Source: Chryseobacterium balustinum
GTDB taxonomy: Bacteria; Bacteroidota; Bacteroidia; Flavobacteriales; Weeksellaceae
Length of the DNA: 64,000 nt
Assembly: GCF_900168205.1 (NCBI RefSeq)
Contig: NZ_FUZE01000006.1
Span: 124,001 to 188,000, forward strand
Direction of reading: 5' to 3'
Shown here in pieces: positions 27,211 through 35,504 of the stretch (position 1 is its first letter; each line of letters starts with the position of its first letter). A program made the position numbers and the translations under genes. Under the pieces are notes generated by a model, which was given only the letters and a program-made list of their open reading frames with translations, was not told where the DNA came from and made no database searches.

Positions 27211-27528
27211 TTGATTTTAAAGTGAATTGAAGAATTTTCAAGGTTTAAATTTTGCTTAAAAGTTTAAAGAAAACTATTCCGAATAGTGAATCTAACTTAG
27301 AATTCTTATTGATTATTCGTTATTGTAGAATGTTTGATTTTAACGCAAAAGTTACTAAGATTTTTTTAATAATTCACTGTTTTCAAGTTCTAAAAGGCGT
27401 TCTACTCAGCAAAGAATACTAAGAATTTTAATTTATAGGAGATTATGTGTAATTAGAAAATTCTTAAAATGATATTTACGATTAAAATTAAATTATCCAG
27501 AATTAAATATTATTTTTAATTTTGTTTT
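27211..27528. other. Intergenic region without a gene
   Basis: About 320 nt between divergent gpmI and the SUI1-type gene. It holds a dispersed repeat at 27340-27429 (listed separately). The remainder is AT-rich with no open frame of note, no RNA-gene fold that I could recognise, and no strong terminator. Confidence 0.6.
27340..27429. repeat. Dispersed intergenic repeat (copy 1)
   Basis: It begins TTAACGCAAAAGTTACTAAG and includes AAAGGCGTTCTACTCAGC followed by AAAGAATACTAAGA. A related copy lies at 45681-45770 with the same order of blocks (TTTAACGCAAAGTTCGCAAA, AAAGGCATTCTACTTAGC, AAAGATCACAAA). Confidence 0.75.
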
Positions 27529-27852
27529 ATGGATTTAAGAGACCAACTAAAAAACCTTTTCCCTACACATGAAGAACAGGATTTTCAAATGCCCGAAGAA
27601 GAATTTAAGCAGAAAGAACCTCTGGTTTGTAAATTTGAAAAGAAAGGCAGAAACGGAAAACCTGTAACGATTGTAGAAGGTTGGGAAGGCAGTGAAGATG
27701 ATTTGAAAAAGATTTCAAAAAAAATAAAAACAACTTTGGGAATCGGTGGTTCCGAAAAAGACGGAACAATCATTATTCAGGGAGATAACCGGGATAAAAT
27801 TATGGCTATTCTAAAAGATTTGGGCTACAAAACCAAAAGAGTTGGCGGATAG
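27529..27852 (+). CDS. SUI1/eIF1-like translation factor (YciH type)
   Basis: The protein has 107 residues. It has an acidic N-terminal segment and then the SUI1 fold: GRNGKPVTIVEGWEGSEDDL, KKIKTTLGIGGSEKDGTIII, and GDNRDKIMAILKDLGYKTKR. Bacterial SUI1 proteins (YciH in E. coli) are stress-related inhibitors of initiation complexes, related to eIF1; their role in Bacteroidetes is not established. It is a single gene. Confidence 0.92.
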   Translation: MDLRDQLKNLFPTHEEQDFQMPEEEFKQKEPLVCKFEKKGRNGKPVTIVEGWEGSEDDLKKISKKIKTTLGIGGSEKDGTIIIQGDNRDKIMAILKDLGYKTKRVGG

Positions 27853-28062
27853 ACTTATTTTTAAGATTTTAATATAAAAAAAATTGCCATCGACAAAGAA
27901 TATGACGACAGCAAAAGAGAAAGTGTAATTATTAAAACGCAAATCTAAGATTTCAATATTACCAGAACTTTAATCTTAAATTAAATAAAGATTATCTTTT
28001 GAGTAACATGCTTTTTTAAAACAAAATTCTTATCTTCACCTCCCTTTTTTAATAAAATAATT

Positions 28063-28917
28063 ATGCTAAATAAACTTGCAGCTTCAGAATTGGTTCTGAA
28101 CGAAGACGGAAGTGTGTATCATCTTAATCTGTTACCCGAAGATATTGCCCATAAAGTAATTTTGGTGGGTGATCCCGACAGAGTTCCAAAAGTTTCAAAA
28201 TACTTTGATAAGGTTGAAGTCAAAAAAAACAAAAGAGAATTTTATACCCACACAGGAACTTTGCGTGGTGAAAGAATCTCTGTAATGTCAACCGGAATCG
28301 GTACTGAGAACATCGATATTGTAATGAATGAGCTTGATGCTTTGGTGAACATTGATCTGAAAGAAAAAGAATTTAAATCTGAACATCAGTCATTAGAACT
28401 ATTCAGAATGGGAACTTGCGGAAGTGTAAACCCTGATGTGCAGGTTGATAATATGTTGGTTACTCAAAATGTTGTCGGGCTTGACGGTTTGATGCATTTT
28501 TATCAGGATTACCAGTTTGAAAATGAGTTTTCGAAGAATTTCTTTGAAAAATTCCCGTACGAAAAAATTAAGCCAATGCTTTATTTTTCAGAATGGTCTG
28601 AAGAATTGGGCGAATTGTATAAAGATGCTAAATACCATGGAAATACAGCTACTTTCCCAGGGTTTTATGCTCCACAAGGAAGACAGCTTCGTTTAAAAGC
28701 CCTAGACGAGAAGTTTTTGGAAAACTTAAATGATTTAGGAATTACCAATTTTGAAATGGAAACTTCAGCAATTTATGCTTTCTCAAAATTGCTAGGCCAT
28801 AAAGCGATTACCGTAAATAACGTGATTGCCAACAGAAGACGTGGTGAATTTTCATCAGACCATCATGCTTCTGAAAAGAATTTGATAGAATGGGTTCTCG
28901 ACAGAATCATTAAATAA
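28063..28917 (+). CDS. Nucleoside phosphorylase (uridine phosphorylase-like)
   Basis: The protein has 284 residues and belongs to the PNP/UDP phosphorylase family I. Key parts: KVILVGDPDRVPKVSKYF (phosphate-binding GDPDR), VMSTGIGTENIDIVMNEL, FRMGTCGSVNPDV, and the ribose-binding FEMETSAIYAFSKLLG. It splits nucleosides with phosphate in the cytoplasm, giving a base and ribose-1-phosphate. The GTCGSVNP and QGRQLRLK elements fit a uridine-phosphorylase-like enzyme more than a PNP, but base preference is inferred. Confidence 0.9.
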   Translation: MLNKLAASELVLNEDGSVYHLNLLPEDIAHKVILVGDPDRVPKVSKYFDKVEVKKNKREFYTHTGTLRGERISVMSTGIGTENIDIVMNELDALVNIDLKEKEFKSEHQSLELFRMGTCGSVNPDVQVDNMLVTQNVVGLDGLMHFYQDYQFENEFSKNFFEKFPYEKIKPMLYFSEWSEELGELYKDAKYHGNTATFPGFYAPQGRQLRLKALDEKFLENLNDLGITNFEMETSAIYAFSKLLGHKAITVNNVIANRRRGEFSSDHHASEKNLIEWVLDRIIK

Positions 28918-28919
28918 TA

Positions 28920-28952
28920 AAAAAACTGCTGAAAATTTTCAGCAGTTTTTTG
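28920..28952. terminator. Bidirectional terminator
   Basis: ACTGCTGAAAA and TTTTCAGCAGT form a perfect palindrome flanked by A- and T-runs. It lies between the convergent phosphorylase gene and the unknown secreted protein. Confidence 0.88.
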
Positions 28953-28955
28953 TTT

Positions 28956-29777
28956 TTAGTTAGAACAGCTTTTTTCGTATTCTTTTACAATACCACTATA
29001 AAAATTTAAATAATAACGTAGCATATTTTCACCCAGAATATTCTGGAAATTTCCTTTTTTACCAATACTTTTAGCTTCTTCAAAAGAATCGGTACGAACT
29101 TTTTTATATTCTTCCTTGAATTTTTTTCTAAATTCTTTGTCTTCTAATTTTTTCTCTAAAAAAGAGAGATATTGGTTGAAATTTTCGCAATTTTTACCTA
29201 CAACACGAAAGGCTCCAATCATTTTTTCTTCGGCAGAACCAAAATTGAAAAGATTGATGCGATCATAATCAACCGGCATTATTGCAAAATCATCTTTACT
29301 ATTCCTAATATAAAACATTGAATAAACATACGTACAAGCCGCCTTTAGATTCCCTTGACACATAAACATGTTGGAACCAAATATCTGTATTTTGCCATCA
29401 TATAATAAAGGCTGAAAAGAACGTTTTCTTTTATCTACCAACTCCCCATTGCTGTTAATGGCTTTTAGATCGAGGCGTTCAATACCATTAACGAAATCCC
29501 CATTCTCATCATATATTTTCATCGCTTTTACTTCTTTTGCTCCTATCTTTTCGGTTTTGGCTTCAGGAGCAGTTTTATATTCAAAACTGTAAATATCATC
29601 TTTGTCAAAAAAACTTGGATAAGAACCATTTGGATAGGTATAAGCAACAAATAGTGCAGACATTTTGCTGCCGTTTTCTAAAGTAAATTCAGCTTTTGGA
29701 TAGGTATTTTCTTTTTTCTGTGAAAAAGTAGTGATTGATGTTATTACAGAAATAGCAATAAGTAATTTTTTGGTCAT
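28956..29777 (-). CDS. Exported protein of unknown function
   Basis: A signal peptide (MTKKLLIAISVITSITTFS) precedes about 250 residues. The first half is beta-rich and charged, with AEFTLENGSKMSALFVAY and a Cys-containing FMCQGNLKAACTYVYSM. The second half is helical and basic, with a long coiled stretch around FLEKKLEDKEFRKKFKEEY and a Cys near the C-terminus. It resembles a family of Bacteroidetes periplasmic proteins seen in Chryseobacterium, but I cannot name one. Monocistronic. Confidence 0.65.
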   Translation of the reverse strand: MTKKLLIAISVITSITTFSQKKENTYPKAEFTLENGSKMSALFVAYTYPNGSYPSFFDKDDIYSFEYKTAPEAKTEKIGAKEVKAMKIYDENGDFVNGIERLDLKAINSNGELVDKRKRSFQPLLYDGKIQIFGSNMFMCQGNLKAACTYVYSMFYIRNSKDDFAIMPVDYDRINLFNFGSAEEKMIGAFRVVGKNCENFNQYLSFLEKKLEDKEFRKKFKEEYKKVRTDSFEEAKSIGKKGNFQNILGENMLRYYLNFYSGIVKEYEKSCSN

Positions 29778-29973
29778 ATAAGTTTTATTTATTATTCTAC
29801 TTTTATCTAATTCCTACGTAAAGCACTTTTACAGCAAGATTTAAAAGTTAGAATTTAAAGATAATATCTTTTTTCAGATATTAAAATAAATATTATGAAA
29901 ATTTTAACAACCATATTCTTGTTTAGGAATACTTCTTGCCTATTCTAAACCATAACACTTAAATATTAACATT

Positions 29974-30273
29974 ATGGAAAACCAGGATTATAACAAAGCT
30001 GAAAAAGCTGTAGACAACACTGAAAACTCTTTAAGAAATGCAGCAACCGATGCAAAATGGAAAATCAGTGATTTGGCAGACAAAGCCAGAGATTATATCA
30101 ATGAAAAAAGAAATAATGATGAAGAAGCAAACCAGGAAGGTTGGCTAGACAGAGTAAAAGCTAATGCAGCTGATACATGGGAAGACATTAAAGATGGAGC
30201 CAATGATGCTTGGGAAAAAACCAAAGATGCAGCAGAAGATGTAAAAGCAGAATGGAACAAAAAAACTAACTAA
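29974..30273 (+). CDS. Small hydrophilic helical protein (LEA/YtxH-like)
   Basis: The 99-residue protein is nearly all charged and alanine-rich helix, with repeated amphipathic segments: KAEKAVDNTENSLRNAA, WKISDLADKARDY, WLDRVKANAADTWEDIK and GANDAWEKTKDAAEDVKAE. The period of about 11 residues is that of LEA-like or YtxH-like stress proteins. No signal peptide or membrane helix. It is probably a desiccation- or stress-induced cytoplasmic protein; this is inferred from composition only. Confidence 0.8.
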   Translation: MENQDYNKAEKAVDNTENSLRNAATDAKWKISDLADKARDYINEKRNNDEEANQEGWLDRVKANAADTWEDIKDGANDAWEKTKDAAEDVKAEWNKKTN

Positions 30274-30302
30274 GTTTATTAGTCTTTTATATATTATCAA
30301 AG

Positions 30303-30338
30303 AAAAACGGAGTCTTTTTAGGAAGGCTTCGTTTTTTA
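30303..30338 (+). terminator. Terminator after the LEA-like gene
   Basis: AACGGAG pairs with CTTCGTT (one G-U pair) around about 14 nt, followed by a T-run. Confidence 0.65.
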
Positions 30339-30363
30339 TTATGTTCTAAACACAAATTATTGC

Positions 30364-30371
30364 TACATTTG
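30364..30371 (+). promoter_or_regulatory. Bacteroidetes-type promoter of fabI (-7 box TACATTTG)
   Basis: An exact TAnnTTTG match lies 24 nt before the ATG at 30396. Confidence 0.65.
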
Positions 30372-30395
30372 TGGATTAATAAACATTAAAAAATT

Positions 30396-31205
30396 ATGTC
30401 ATACGGTTTACTTAAAGGCAAGAAGGGAATTATTTTTGGAGCCCTTAATGAACAATCTATCGCATGGAAAGTTGCAGAAAGATGCCACGAAGAAGGCGCA
30501 GAATTCATCCTGTCAAACGCTCCTATCGCTCTTAGAATGGGAGAATTAAACGGTTTAGCAGAAAAAACAGGTTCTGAGGTGATTGGTGCAGATGCAACTT
30601 CTATCGAAGATCTTGAAAAACTTTTTGATGCTGCTGTTGCAAAATTTGGTAAAATCGATTTCATTCTTCACTCAATTGGTATGTCTATCAACGTGAGAAA
30701 AGGAAAGCATTATACAGAAATGAACTACGATTGGTTGGAAAAAGGTTGGGATATCTCAGCAGTTTCATTCCACAAAGTAATGAGAGTAGCTTACGAAAAA
30801 AACTGTATGAACGAATGGGGAAGTATTTTGGCATTGACTTATATTGCTGCTCAAAGAACGTTCCCGGATTATAACGATATGTCTGATAACAAAGCGTATC
30901 TTGAAAGTATTGCAAGAACTTTCGGAAACTATTGGGGTGAAAGAAAAGTACGTGTAAACACGGTTTCTCAGTCTCCTACTCCTACCACTGCAGGTAGCGG
31001 TGTAAAAGGTTTCGGTGGTTTCCTTGGATATGCTGAAGATATGTCTCCACTTGGAAACGCTACGGCTCTAGAATGTGCAGATTATTGCGTAACTCTTTTC
31101 TCTGATTTAACTAAGAAAGTAACGATGCAGAATCTTTTCCATGATGGTGGATTCAGCAGCTCTGGAGTTACTCAGAAAGTAATCAGAAAATATGATGTTG
31201 AATAA
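30396..31205 (+). CDS. fabI: Enoyl-ACP reductase [NADH]
   Basis: FabI is a divergent short-chain dehydrogenase that performs the last step of each fatty-acid elongation cycle in the cytoplasm. The NADH-binding start is GKKGIIFGALNEQSIAWKVA. The active-site Tyr-x6-Lys is DYNDMSDNKAYLES, with a further Tyr in LTYIAAQRTFPDYN. NTVSQSPTPTTAG is the region that closes on the substrate, and the protein ends with FHDGGFSSSG. Length 269 is normal. No other fab gene is near it. Confidence 0.96.
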   Translation: MSYGLLKGKKGIIFGALNEQSIAWKVAERCHEEGAEFILSNAPIALRMGELNGLAEKTGSEVIGADATSIEDLEKLFDAAVAKFGKIDFILHSIGMSINVRKGKHYTEMNYDWLEKGWDISAVSFHKVMRVAYEKNCMNEWGSILALTYIAAQRTFPDYNDMSDNKAYLESIARTFGNYWGERKVRVNTVSQSPTPTTAGSGVKGFGGFLGYAEDMSPLGNATALECADYCVTLFSDLTKKVTMQNLFHDGGFSSSGVTQKVIRKYDVE

Positions 31206-31230
31206 GTGAAATTTTCACTCTAAATAATTA

Positions 31231-31260
31231 AATCCGGAACATTTTGTTCCGGATTTTTTT
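31231..31260 (+). terminator. Terminator of fabI
   Basis: AATCCGGAAC and GTTCCGGATT form a perfect 10-bp stem around ATTTT, followed by a T-run. It resembles the hairpin after fsa (18691). Confidence 0.88.
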
Positions 31261-31539
31261 GTGAATTTTTTTGTGAAAATAAATTCGGTGAAACCCAAGG
31301 TATTAGTACACTTGAAATCAAATGAAAACCCGGCGAAGGCGTAACGCCTATTTATGTAAGAGTAACAAACGGGAGTGGATGTTTGTTATAATATTTACTT
31401 TCAGGAAAAATTGAATGTCTTTTATGAGCGATTCGGGGAGAGGTTTTAAACCTGATTATTTTTTCTTCCATTCTATTTAAACTATCAGCAAACTTAATGT
31501 TTAGAAATTGTTTTAATATGCGAAACCTTAATCTAAAAA
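31261..31539. other. Boundary region between fabI and the T6SS island, no clear gene
   Basis: About 280 nt. A short frame of 39 codons on the minus strand (31471-31352) shows no recognisable motif and is not called. A GC-rich palindromic stretch GGCGAAGGCGTAACGCC lies near 31332-31348. The segment at 31286-31300 matches 40811-40825, at the other island end, at 13 of 15 bases. It may be the residue of a lost effector cassette after the DUF4280 gene. Confidence 0.45.
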
Positions 31540-31893
31540 TTATTGAATCTCATGTTTTTCACCATGTCCTTTGTCTGCTACTTCAATTTTACCGCCAGTG
31601 CTACACATACAAAAAGAATCCTCAGTAAGAATTTTGTAATTGTTGATAGTATCTTTCTCTGTTGTTTTTTGCCATATTTTCGGTGCAGGAATACAAGGTA
31701 AATAACCGCCTGTTGTTGGCTTTAGCTTGCATTGCCCGAAAGGTTTTATATTAACCATAGCCTGTTTATCCTGTTCTGTAGTAATCATTTTTCCGTCCGC
31801 CGTAGAAAAGTTTTGACTGGTAACCGTAAGATTACTGGACATAATCCCTTGATTGCAGGATAGTTGGGCGGTATCTGTGATTTTTTGTGGCAT
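31540..31893 (-). CDS. DUF4280 PAAR-like spike-tip protein
   Basis: The protein has 117 residues with the N-terminus MPQKITDTAQLSCNQG and a Cys-rich, Gly-containing end (SFCMCSTGGKIEV). This is the DUF4280 family, which replaces PAAR as the sharp tip on VgrG in Bacteroidetes T6SS. The Cys/His residues probably bind a metal. It is close in sequence to the other copy at 35160-35504. It overlaps the preceding lipoprotein gene by one base (TAATG). No effector gene follows it before the fabI terminator, so it may be the remnant of a cassette whose toxin was lost. Confidence 0.85.
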   Translation of the reverse strand: MPQKITDTAQLSCNQGIMSSNLTVTSQNFSTADGKMITTEQDKQAMVNIKPFGQCKLKPTTGGYLPCIPAPKIWQKTTEKDTINNYKILTEDSFCMCSTGGKIEVADKGHGEKHEIQ

Positions 31894-32618
31894 TATTTAC
31901 TTTCTTTTTTATATAAAGTCTCAACAGTAGTTCCTTCGCCTCCTTTACCAAGTTGTCTTTCAACAAGTAATACTTCTCCATTAATACCATTAAGCATTAT
32001 TCTTATAATACCACCTCTCGGATTATCCTTATACTTTCCAATATAACTAATATTCCAAGTTGGAAAATTGTAATCAGGATATTCCAAATCGTTGTCAATA
32101 CCAACTTTATCTTTCAAAATATCTAATTTTAAATCCTGTTCAACATACTTCTTTACCTGTTCCCAAGTAAACGTAAAAGGTTTATCCCAGTCTTCTACTT
32201 TTATAAGTTTTCCTTTTGAACCATATTCGTACTTATCTCCTTTTATAAAACCATCATCTAAAAAAGTTTGCCATTTACTTTTCAATAAACCGTTTTTAAA
32301 AAACTCTTTATGTGTTATAAAAAACGAATTCGTATATTCATAAGTAGCATAAAAACCATCATCAAAATCAGTTTCTGTAACTTTTGTGCCATTACTCATT
32401 TCATATTCATATGTTCTACTTATTTTGTCAGAATGTTTATAGTAATTTTCTATATTGAATTTTTCTGATGTATATGTTTGCATGGTTTTAGGATTTATTG
32501 GGATTTCTATTTTTATATTTGATGATTTACCTTCGTTATTATCATTCTTCTTTTCTTTGTCCTGTGAATGACAAGAATTTATTACTAATAATAAGCTAAT
32601 TAATACTATTTTTTTCAT
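31893..32618 (-). CDS. Putative T6SS immunity lipoprotein (paralog 2)
   Basis: Lipoprotein signal with lipobox VINSC, then a charged linker and about 210 residues. Shared with the upstream paralog (32716-33423): IPINPKTMQTYT, the MORN/YwqK-like segment DDGFIKGDKYEYGSKG, and FTWEQVKKYVEQDLKLD near the middle. The C-terminal part differs more. Nucleotide similarity is high around 32120-32230 and 32935-33020, pointing to a recent duplication. Its place downstream of a metzincin effector and its export suggest it neutralises that toxin in the periplasm. This is inferred; no immunity family was recognised. Confidence 0.65.
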   Translation of the reverse strand: MKKIVLISLLLVINSCHSQDKEKKNDNNEGKSSNIKIEIPINPKTMQTYTSEKFNIENYYKHSDKISRTYEYEMSNGTKVTETDFDDGFYATYEYTNSFFITHKEFFKNGLLKSKWQTFLDDGFIKGDKYEYGSKGKLIKVEDWDKPFTFTWEQVKKYVEQDLKLDILKDKVGIDNDLEYPDYNFPTWNISYIGKYKDNPRGGIIRIMLNGINGEVLLVERQLGKGGEGTTVETLYKKESK

Positions 32619-32715
32619 TTTTTATAAAATTTCAAAGTGTCTGAATATTCGACTATCCACATTTCCTAATCGCATAATAATTATTATCAGTAATTTTTTG
32701 TGCGTGAAAAAACAC

Positions 32716-33423
32716 TTACTTTTTTTCAAAAATTATTTGTTGCTCTCCATCACGACCCAGTATTTTTTTTACTTTTAATAATTCTCCATCTGTTCCGTCT
32801 AAAGTAACATAATAAACTCCAAAAACATCCTTGTAATTGCCTTTGAAATTAATGTCCCATGTTGGTTTTCCTCCTGATAATCCATTATAGTTATTTATGT
32901 TTACTTCATCTTTAAAAAAATCTAATTTTAAATCCTGTTCAATATACTTCTTTACCTGTTCCCAAGTAAACTTGAAAGGCTTATCATAATCTTCTGCTTT
33001 GGTTAGTTTGCCACTTTCATCATATTCATAAAAAACACCTTTTATAAAGCCTCCATTAACGAAACGATTGTATTTCATCCATAAACGTCCATTAGGATGA
33101 TATTCTTTACTTAAAGTAAAAAGAGAATTTTTAGGGGTGATATCTCTGGTAAATAATATTAATTCATCATCAGTTTCAAGTACTTTTGCACCGTCCGCTC
33201 TAATATATTCATATCCGCCATCAATTTTATTTTTTTTATATTTTTGAATATCCTGTTCTGTAAATTCTTCTATTGTATGTGTTTGCATTGTTTTAGGATT
33301 TATTGGGAGTTCTAAATTAATTCTTTCTGAAGTTGTTGTTGTCTTTTTACTCGGTTTATCCTTATCCTGTGAGTTACAAGAAGTGATTATTGACATTAAA
33401 AAAATTATGGAAATTCTTTTCAT
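32716..33423 (-). CDS. Putative T6SS immunity lipoprotein (paralog 1)
   Basis: Lipoprotein with lipobox IITSC and a Ser/Thr/Lys-rich linker, 235 residues. The middle holds KEYHPNGRLWMKYNRFV and GGFIKGVFYEYDESGKL, similar to the MORN-like repeats of YwqK-type antitoxins, followed by FTWEQVKKYIEQDLKLDFF. The C-terminal part has a strand pair with KPTWDINFKGNYKD. It starts only one base after the stop of the VgrG-tail/metzincin gene, the normal position of a cognate immunity gene. It is a paralog of the following gene, so the pair may protect against variants of one toxin. Confidence 0.65.
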   Translation of the reverse strand: MKRISIIFLMSIITSCNSQDKDKPSKKTTTTSERINLELPINPKTMQTHTIEEFTEQDIQKYKKNKIDGGYEYIRADGAKVLETDDELILFTRDITPKNSLFTLSKEYHPNGRLWMKYNRFVNGGFIKGVFYEYDESGKLTKAEDYDKPFKFTWEQVKKYIEQDLKLDFFKDEVNINNYNGLSGGKPTWDINFKGNYKDVFGVYYVTLDGTDGELLKVKKILGRDGEQQIIFEKK

Positions 33424-33424
33424 A

Positions 33425-35134
33425 TTATATTTTTTTTACGTTAGGATATATAAATGCATATTGCCAATGCCATAATTGTATAACAGGTATTTTTGGCGTT
33501 GCTTCAAGGTCTGAATAATCCATTATATTATCAGTTGTTGAGCGTTTGAACATATGTTTTCCTCCATGAAAAGGATGATGTAATCCCATTGCATGAAGTC
33601 CTTCATGAGCAATAGTGTTGTCTGTGAAACCAAATTGATATACAACTACTGATTTTGCCGCAGAAGGAATTCCATAAGCCCTTCCATACAACCCAGTATT
33701 TGGTTGGCTAACAGTACCAGCATCTTGAAATATAAAGTGGAATTTATATACATCATCATACTTATTACCATATTTAGCTCTGATTTGTGAATTTAGAAAA
33801 TCTTGAATAGCATCTAATGAGCCATTTGGAATTTTTCCGTTTGTTACATTTGCTGATGCGTTGAAAAGTGTTCTGAGATTTGTTCTTTTTTTTGTAATAG
33901 GGTCAATATCAAATCTACAATCAATAACAATTTCATTTTTGAAATTAGGATTTACTATTGCTTGTCGTAAAAATTTTTTTAGTTCAATTTCTCTTCCAAT
34001 AGGACTACTTTTTATTGGTGTTCCATTTATATTTGTATGAACTTTTACAATCACACAATCTACTTTGTGACGTTGTTTATTAGGAGTAACAAGTATTTTA
34101 CCCGCTAAAGCTTTTTCTTCTTCTCCTTTTGCATTTTTAAATACTGAAACAACTTGAATGTTTTTATACTTGCCAAAAGATTTAATGCAGGTTATTGTAA
34201 TTGTAGTTTTATGAACACCTTTAGATGTTTGTGAAAAACTCTGCTTATCAATGGTAAATAATGATTTATCATACTCAATCTCTAATCTTAGAGGCGCCAC
34301 TTCAACGTCAATGGTGACATCCAAAGTTGCAGAAGTATGAGTAAATCCTTTTGGAACTTCATTTTTAGGATACAAAGTAAGCCATGGCACAAAGTAAGTA
34401 AATGTTATTCTTCTTCCTCTACCGTCTTTTCTAGTAAATGTTCTCTGCTGATAGGCTGTTTTCAACTTATTGTAATCTGATGAGATAAATTTGTAGGCAT
34501 TTGCTCTGGTGTCTCCTGGTAAAGAAGTGTCTCCTAGTCTCATCCAATCAAAACCATATTTTCCATTCCAACTAGTTTTAGGTCTAAAACTAACAAAACA
34601 TCTACCATCCATGTAAATTGGAATTTTTTTATATGGTTGCGCTTTATTTGTTTGATTATTCCCCTGCTTACCATGCATATCAACAACCCCTTTGCTATTA
34701 ACAATGGTGTTTTGGTCAGAGTGCATAAACAGTTTTTGAGTTCCTGCTAAATTAGCTTCTTTTGCTTGAATGAATAATTCATTTTCAGTATTAATAATTG
34801 TTTTTGTTGCTTGTGTATGAAATAATTCAGATACAGTTTGTAACATGATAGGTGTATTCATCAATGTTTTCTGAAGATAATTCATTAGTGCTGTATTTCC
34901 AACGGTCGATGTCATATTATTAGCCACGTTAATATCAAAATTATTATTGGCATTAATTTCAACATCAGTGGCACTCATTGTTATTTTATTGGGAGCAGTA
35001 ACATTGATATTACCTTGTCCGTCCATAAAGTAAACATTTCCACTTGGGTCTTCAATCGTTACACTTCTTTCAGCGTTATTCATTAAAACCTTGATACCAC
35101 TTTTGGTTTGAATTGAGCGTAAATAATCATCCAC
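33425..35134 (-). CDS. VgrG-tail/metzincin effector (VgrG head missing)
   Basis: The frame is open from 35212, but that first codon is a TTG lying inside the DUF4280 gene. The most plausible start is the GTG at 35134, preceded by TTAGGAGGAGGT; the first in-frame ATG is at 35083. Before residue 19 (numbered from 35212) the frame only re-reads DUF4280 DNA. From GIGLGGG (20-26) to about residue 100 the protein aligns with VgrG residues 471-550 (QTKSG, NVTAPNKITM). A central beta-rich part includes MDGRCFVSFRPKTSWNG (201-217). The C-terminus is a metzincin: HEGLHAMGLHH (536-546, HExxHxxGxxH) and NIMDYS Met-turn. Likely a secreted zinc peptidase toxin. The gp27-like and OB domains of VgrG are absent. 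Confidence 0.8.
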   Translation of the reverse strand: MDDYLRSIQTKSGIKVLMNNAERSVTIEDPSGNVYFMDGQGNINVTAPNKITMSATDVEINANNNFDINVANNMTSTVGNTALMNYLQKTLMNTPIMLQTVSELFHTQATKTIINTENELFIQAKEANLAGTQKLFMHSDQNTIVNSKGVVDMHGKQGNNQTNKAQPYKKIPIYMDGRCFVSFRPKTSWNGKYGFDWMRLGDTSLPGDTRANAYKFISSDYNKLKTAYQQRTFTRKDGRGRRITFTYFVPWLTLYPKNEVPKGFTHTSATLDVTIDVEVAPLRLEIEYDKSLFTIDKQSFSQTSKGVHKTTITITCIKSFGKYKNIQVVSVFKNAKGEEEKALAGKILVTPNKQRHKVDCVIVKVHTNINGTPIKSSPIGREIELKKFLRQAIVNPNFKNEIVIDCRFDIDPITKKRTNLRTLFNASANVTNGKIPNGSLDAIQDFLNSQIRAKYGNKYDDVYKFHFIFQDAGTVSQPNTGLYGRAYGIPSAAKSVVVYQFGFTDNTIAHEGLHAMGLHHPFHGGKHMFKRSTTDNIMDYSDLEATPKIPVIQLWHWQYAFIYPNVKKI

Positions 35135-35159
35135 ACCTCCTCCTAAACCAATACCCTTT

Positions 35160-35504
35160 CTATTCTTCAACAAAATTTTGAGCGGCTTTAACAATAGATA
35201 TTTTTCCACCAACAGAACATTGACAAATAGAACAATCTAACAATTCTCTTTTGCCATCAATTTCAAAAACCGAAGTATCTTGCCATTGTATTGGAGCAGG
35301 AATACAAGATAAAAAACCTCCTGACGTTGGTTTTAATTTACATTGTCCAAAGGGTTTTATATTAGTGTTAGGTTGATTATCTCCTTCTGTTGCCTGCAAT
35401 TTCCCTTCAATACTCATAAAGGATTGACTTGTTACTGTGATAGGTGTTGGAGATGTACCTTTATCACATTGTAATTGGGTTGTATTTGTGATGTGTTGTG
35501 GCAT
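35160..35504 (-). CDS. DUF4280 PAAR-like spike-tip protein
   Basis: The protein has 114 residues, begins MPQHITNTTQLQCDKG, and has the Cys-rich C-terminal part CSICQCSVGGKISIV. It is the second copy of the family in the island. Its ATG overlaps the stop of the preceding exported protein by one base. Its stop codon TAG is followed at once by the VgrG-tail reading frame: reading the junction with one base skipped gives EERKGIGLGGG, so a single-base indel or a +1 frameshift would fuse the spike tip to the metzincin. Confidence 0.88.
   Translation of the reverse strand: MPQHITNTTQLQCDKGTSPTPITVTSQSFMSIEGKLQATEGDNQPNTNIKPFGQCKLKPTSGGFLSCIPAPIQWQDTSVFEIDGKRELLDCSICQCSVGGKISIVKAAQNFVEE

Noticed and set aside
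31352..31471. A 39-codon minus-strand frame after the second DUF4280 gene
   Set aside because: Too short, no known motif and no start context; kept only as a remark on the gap.
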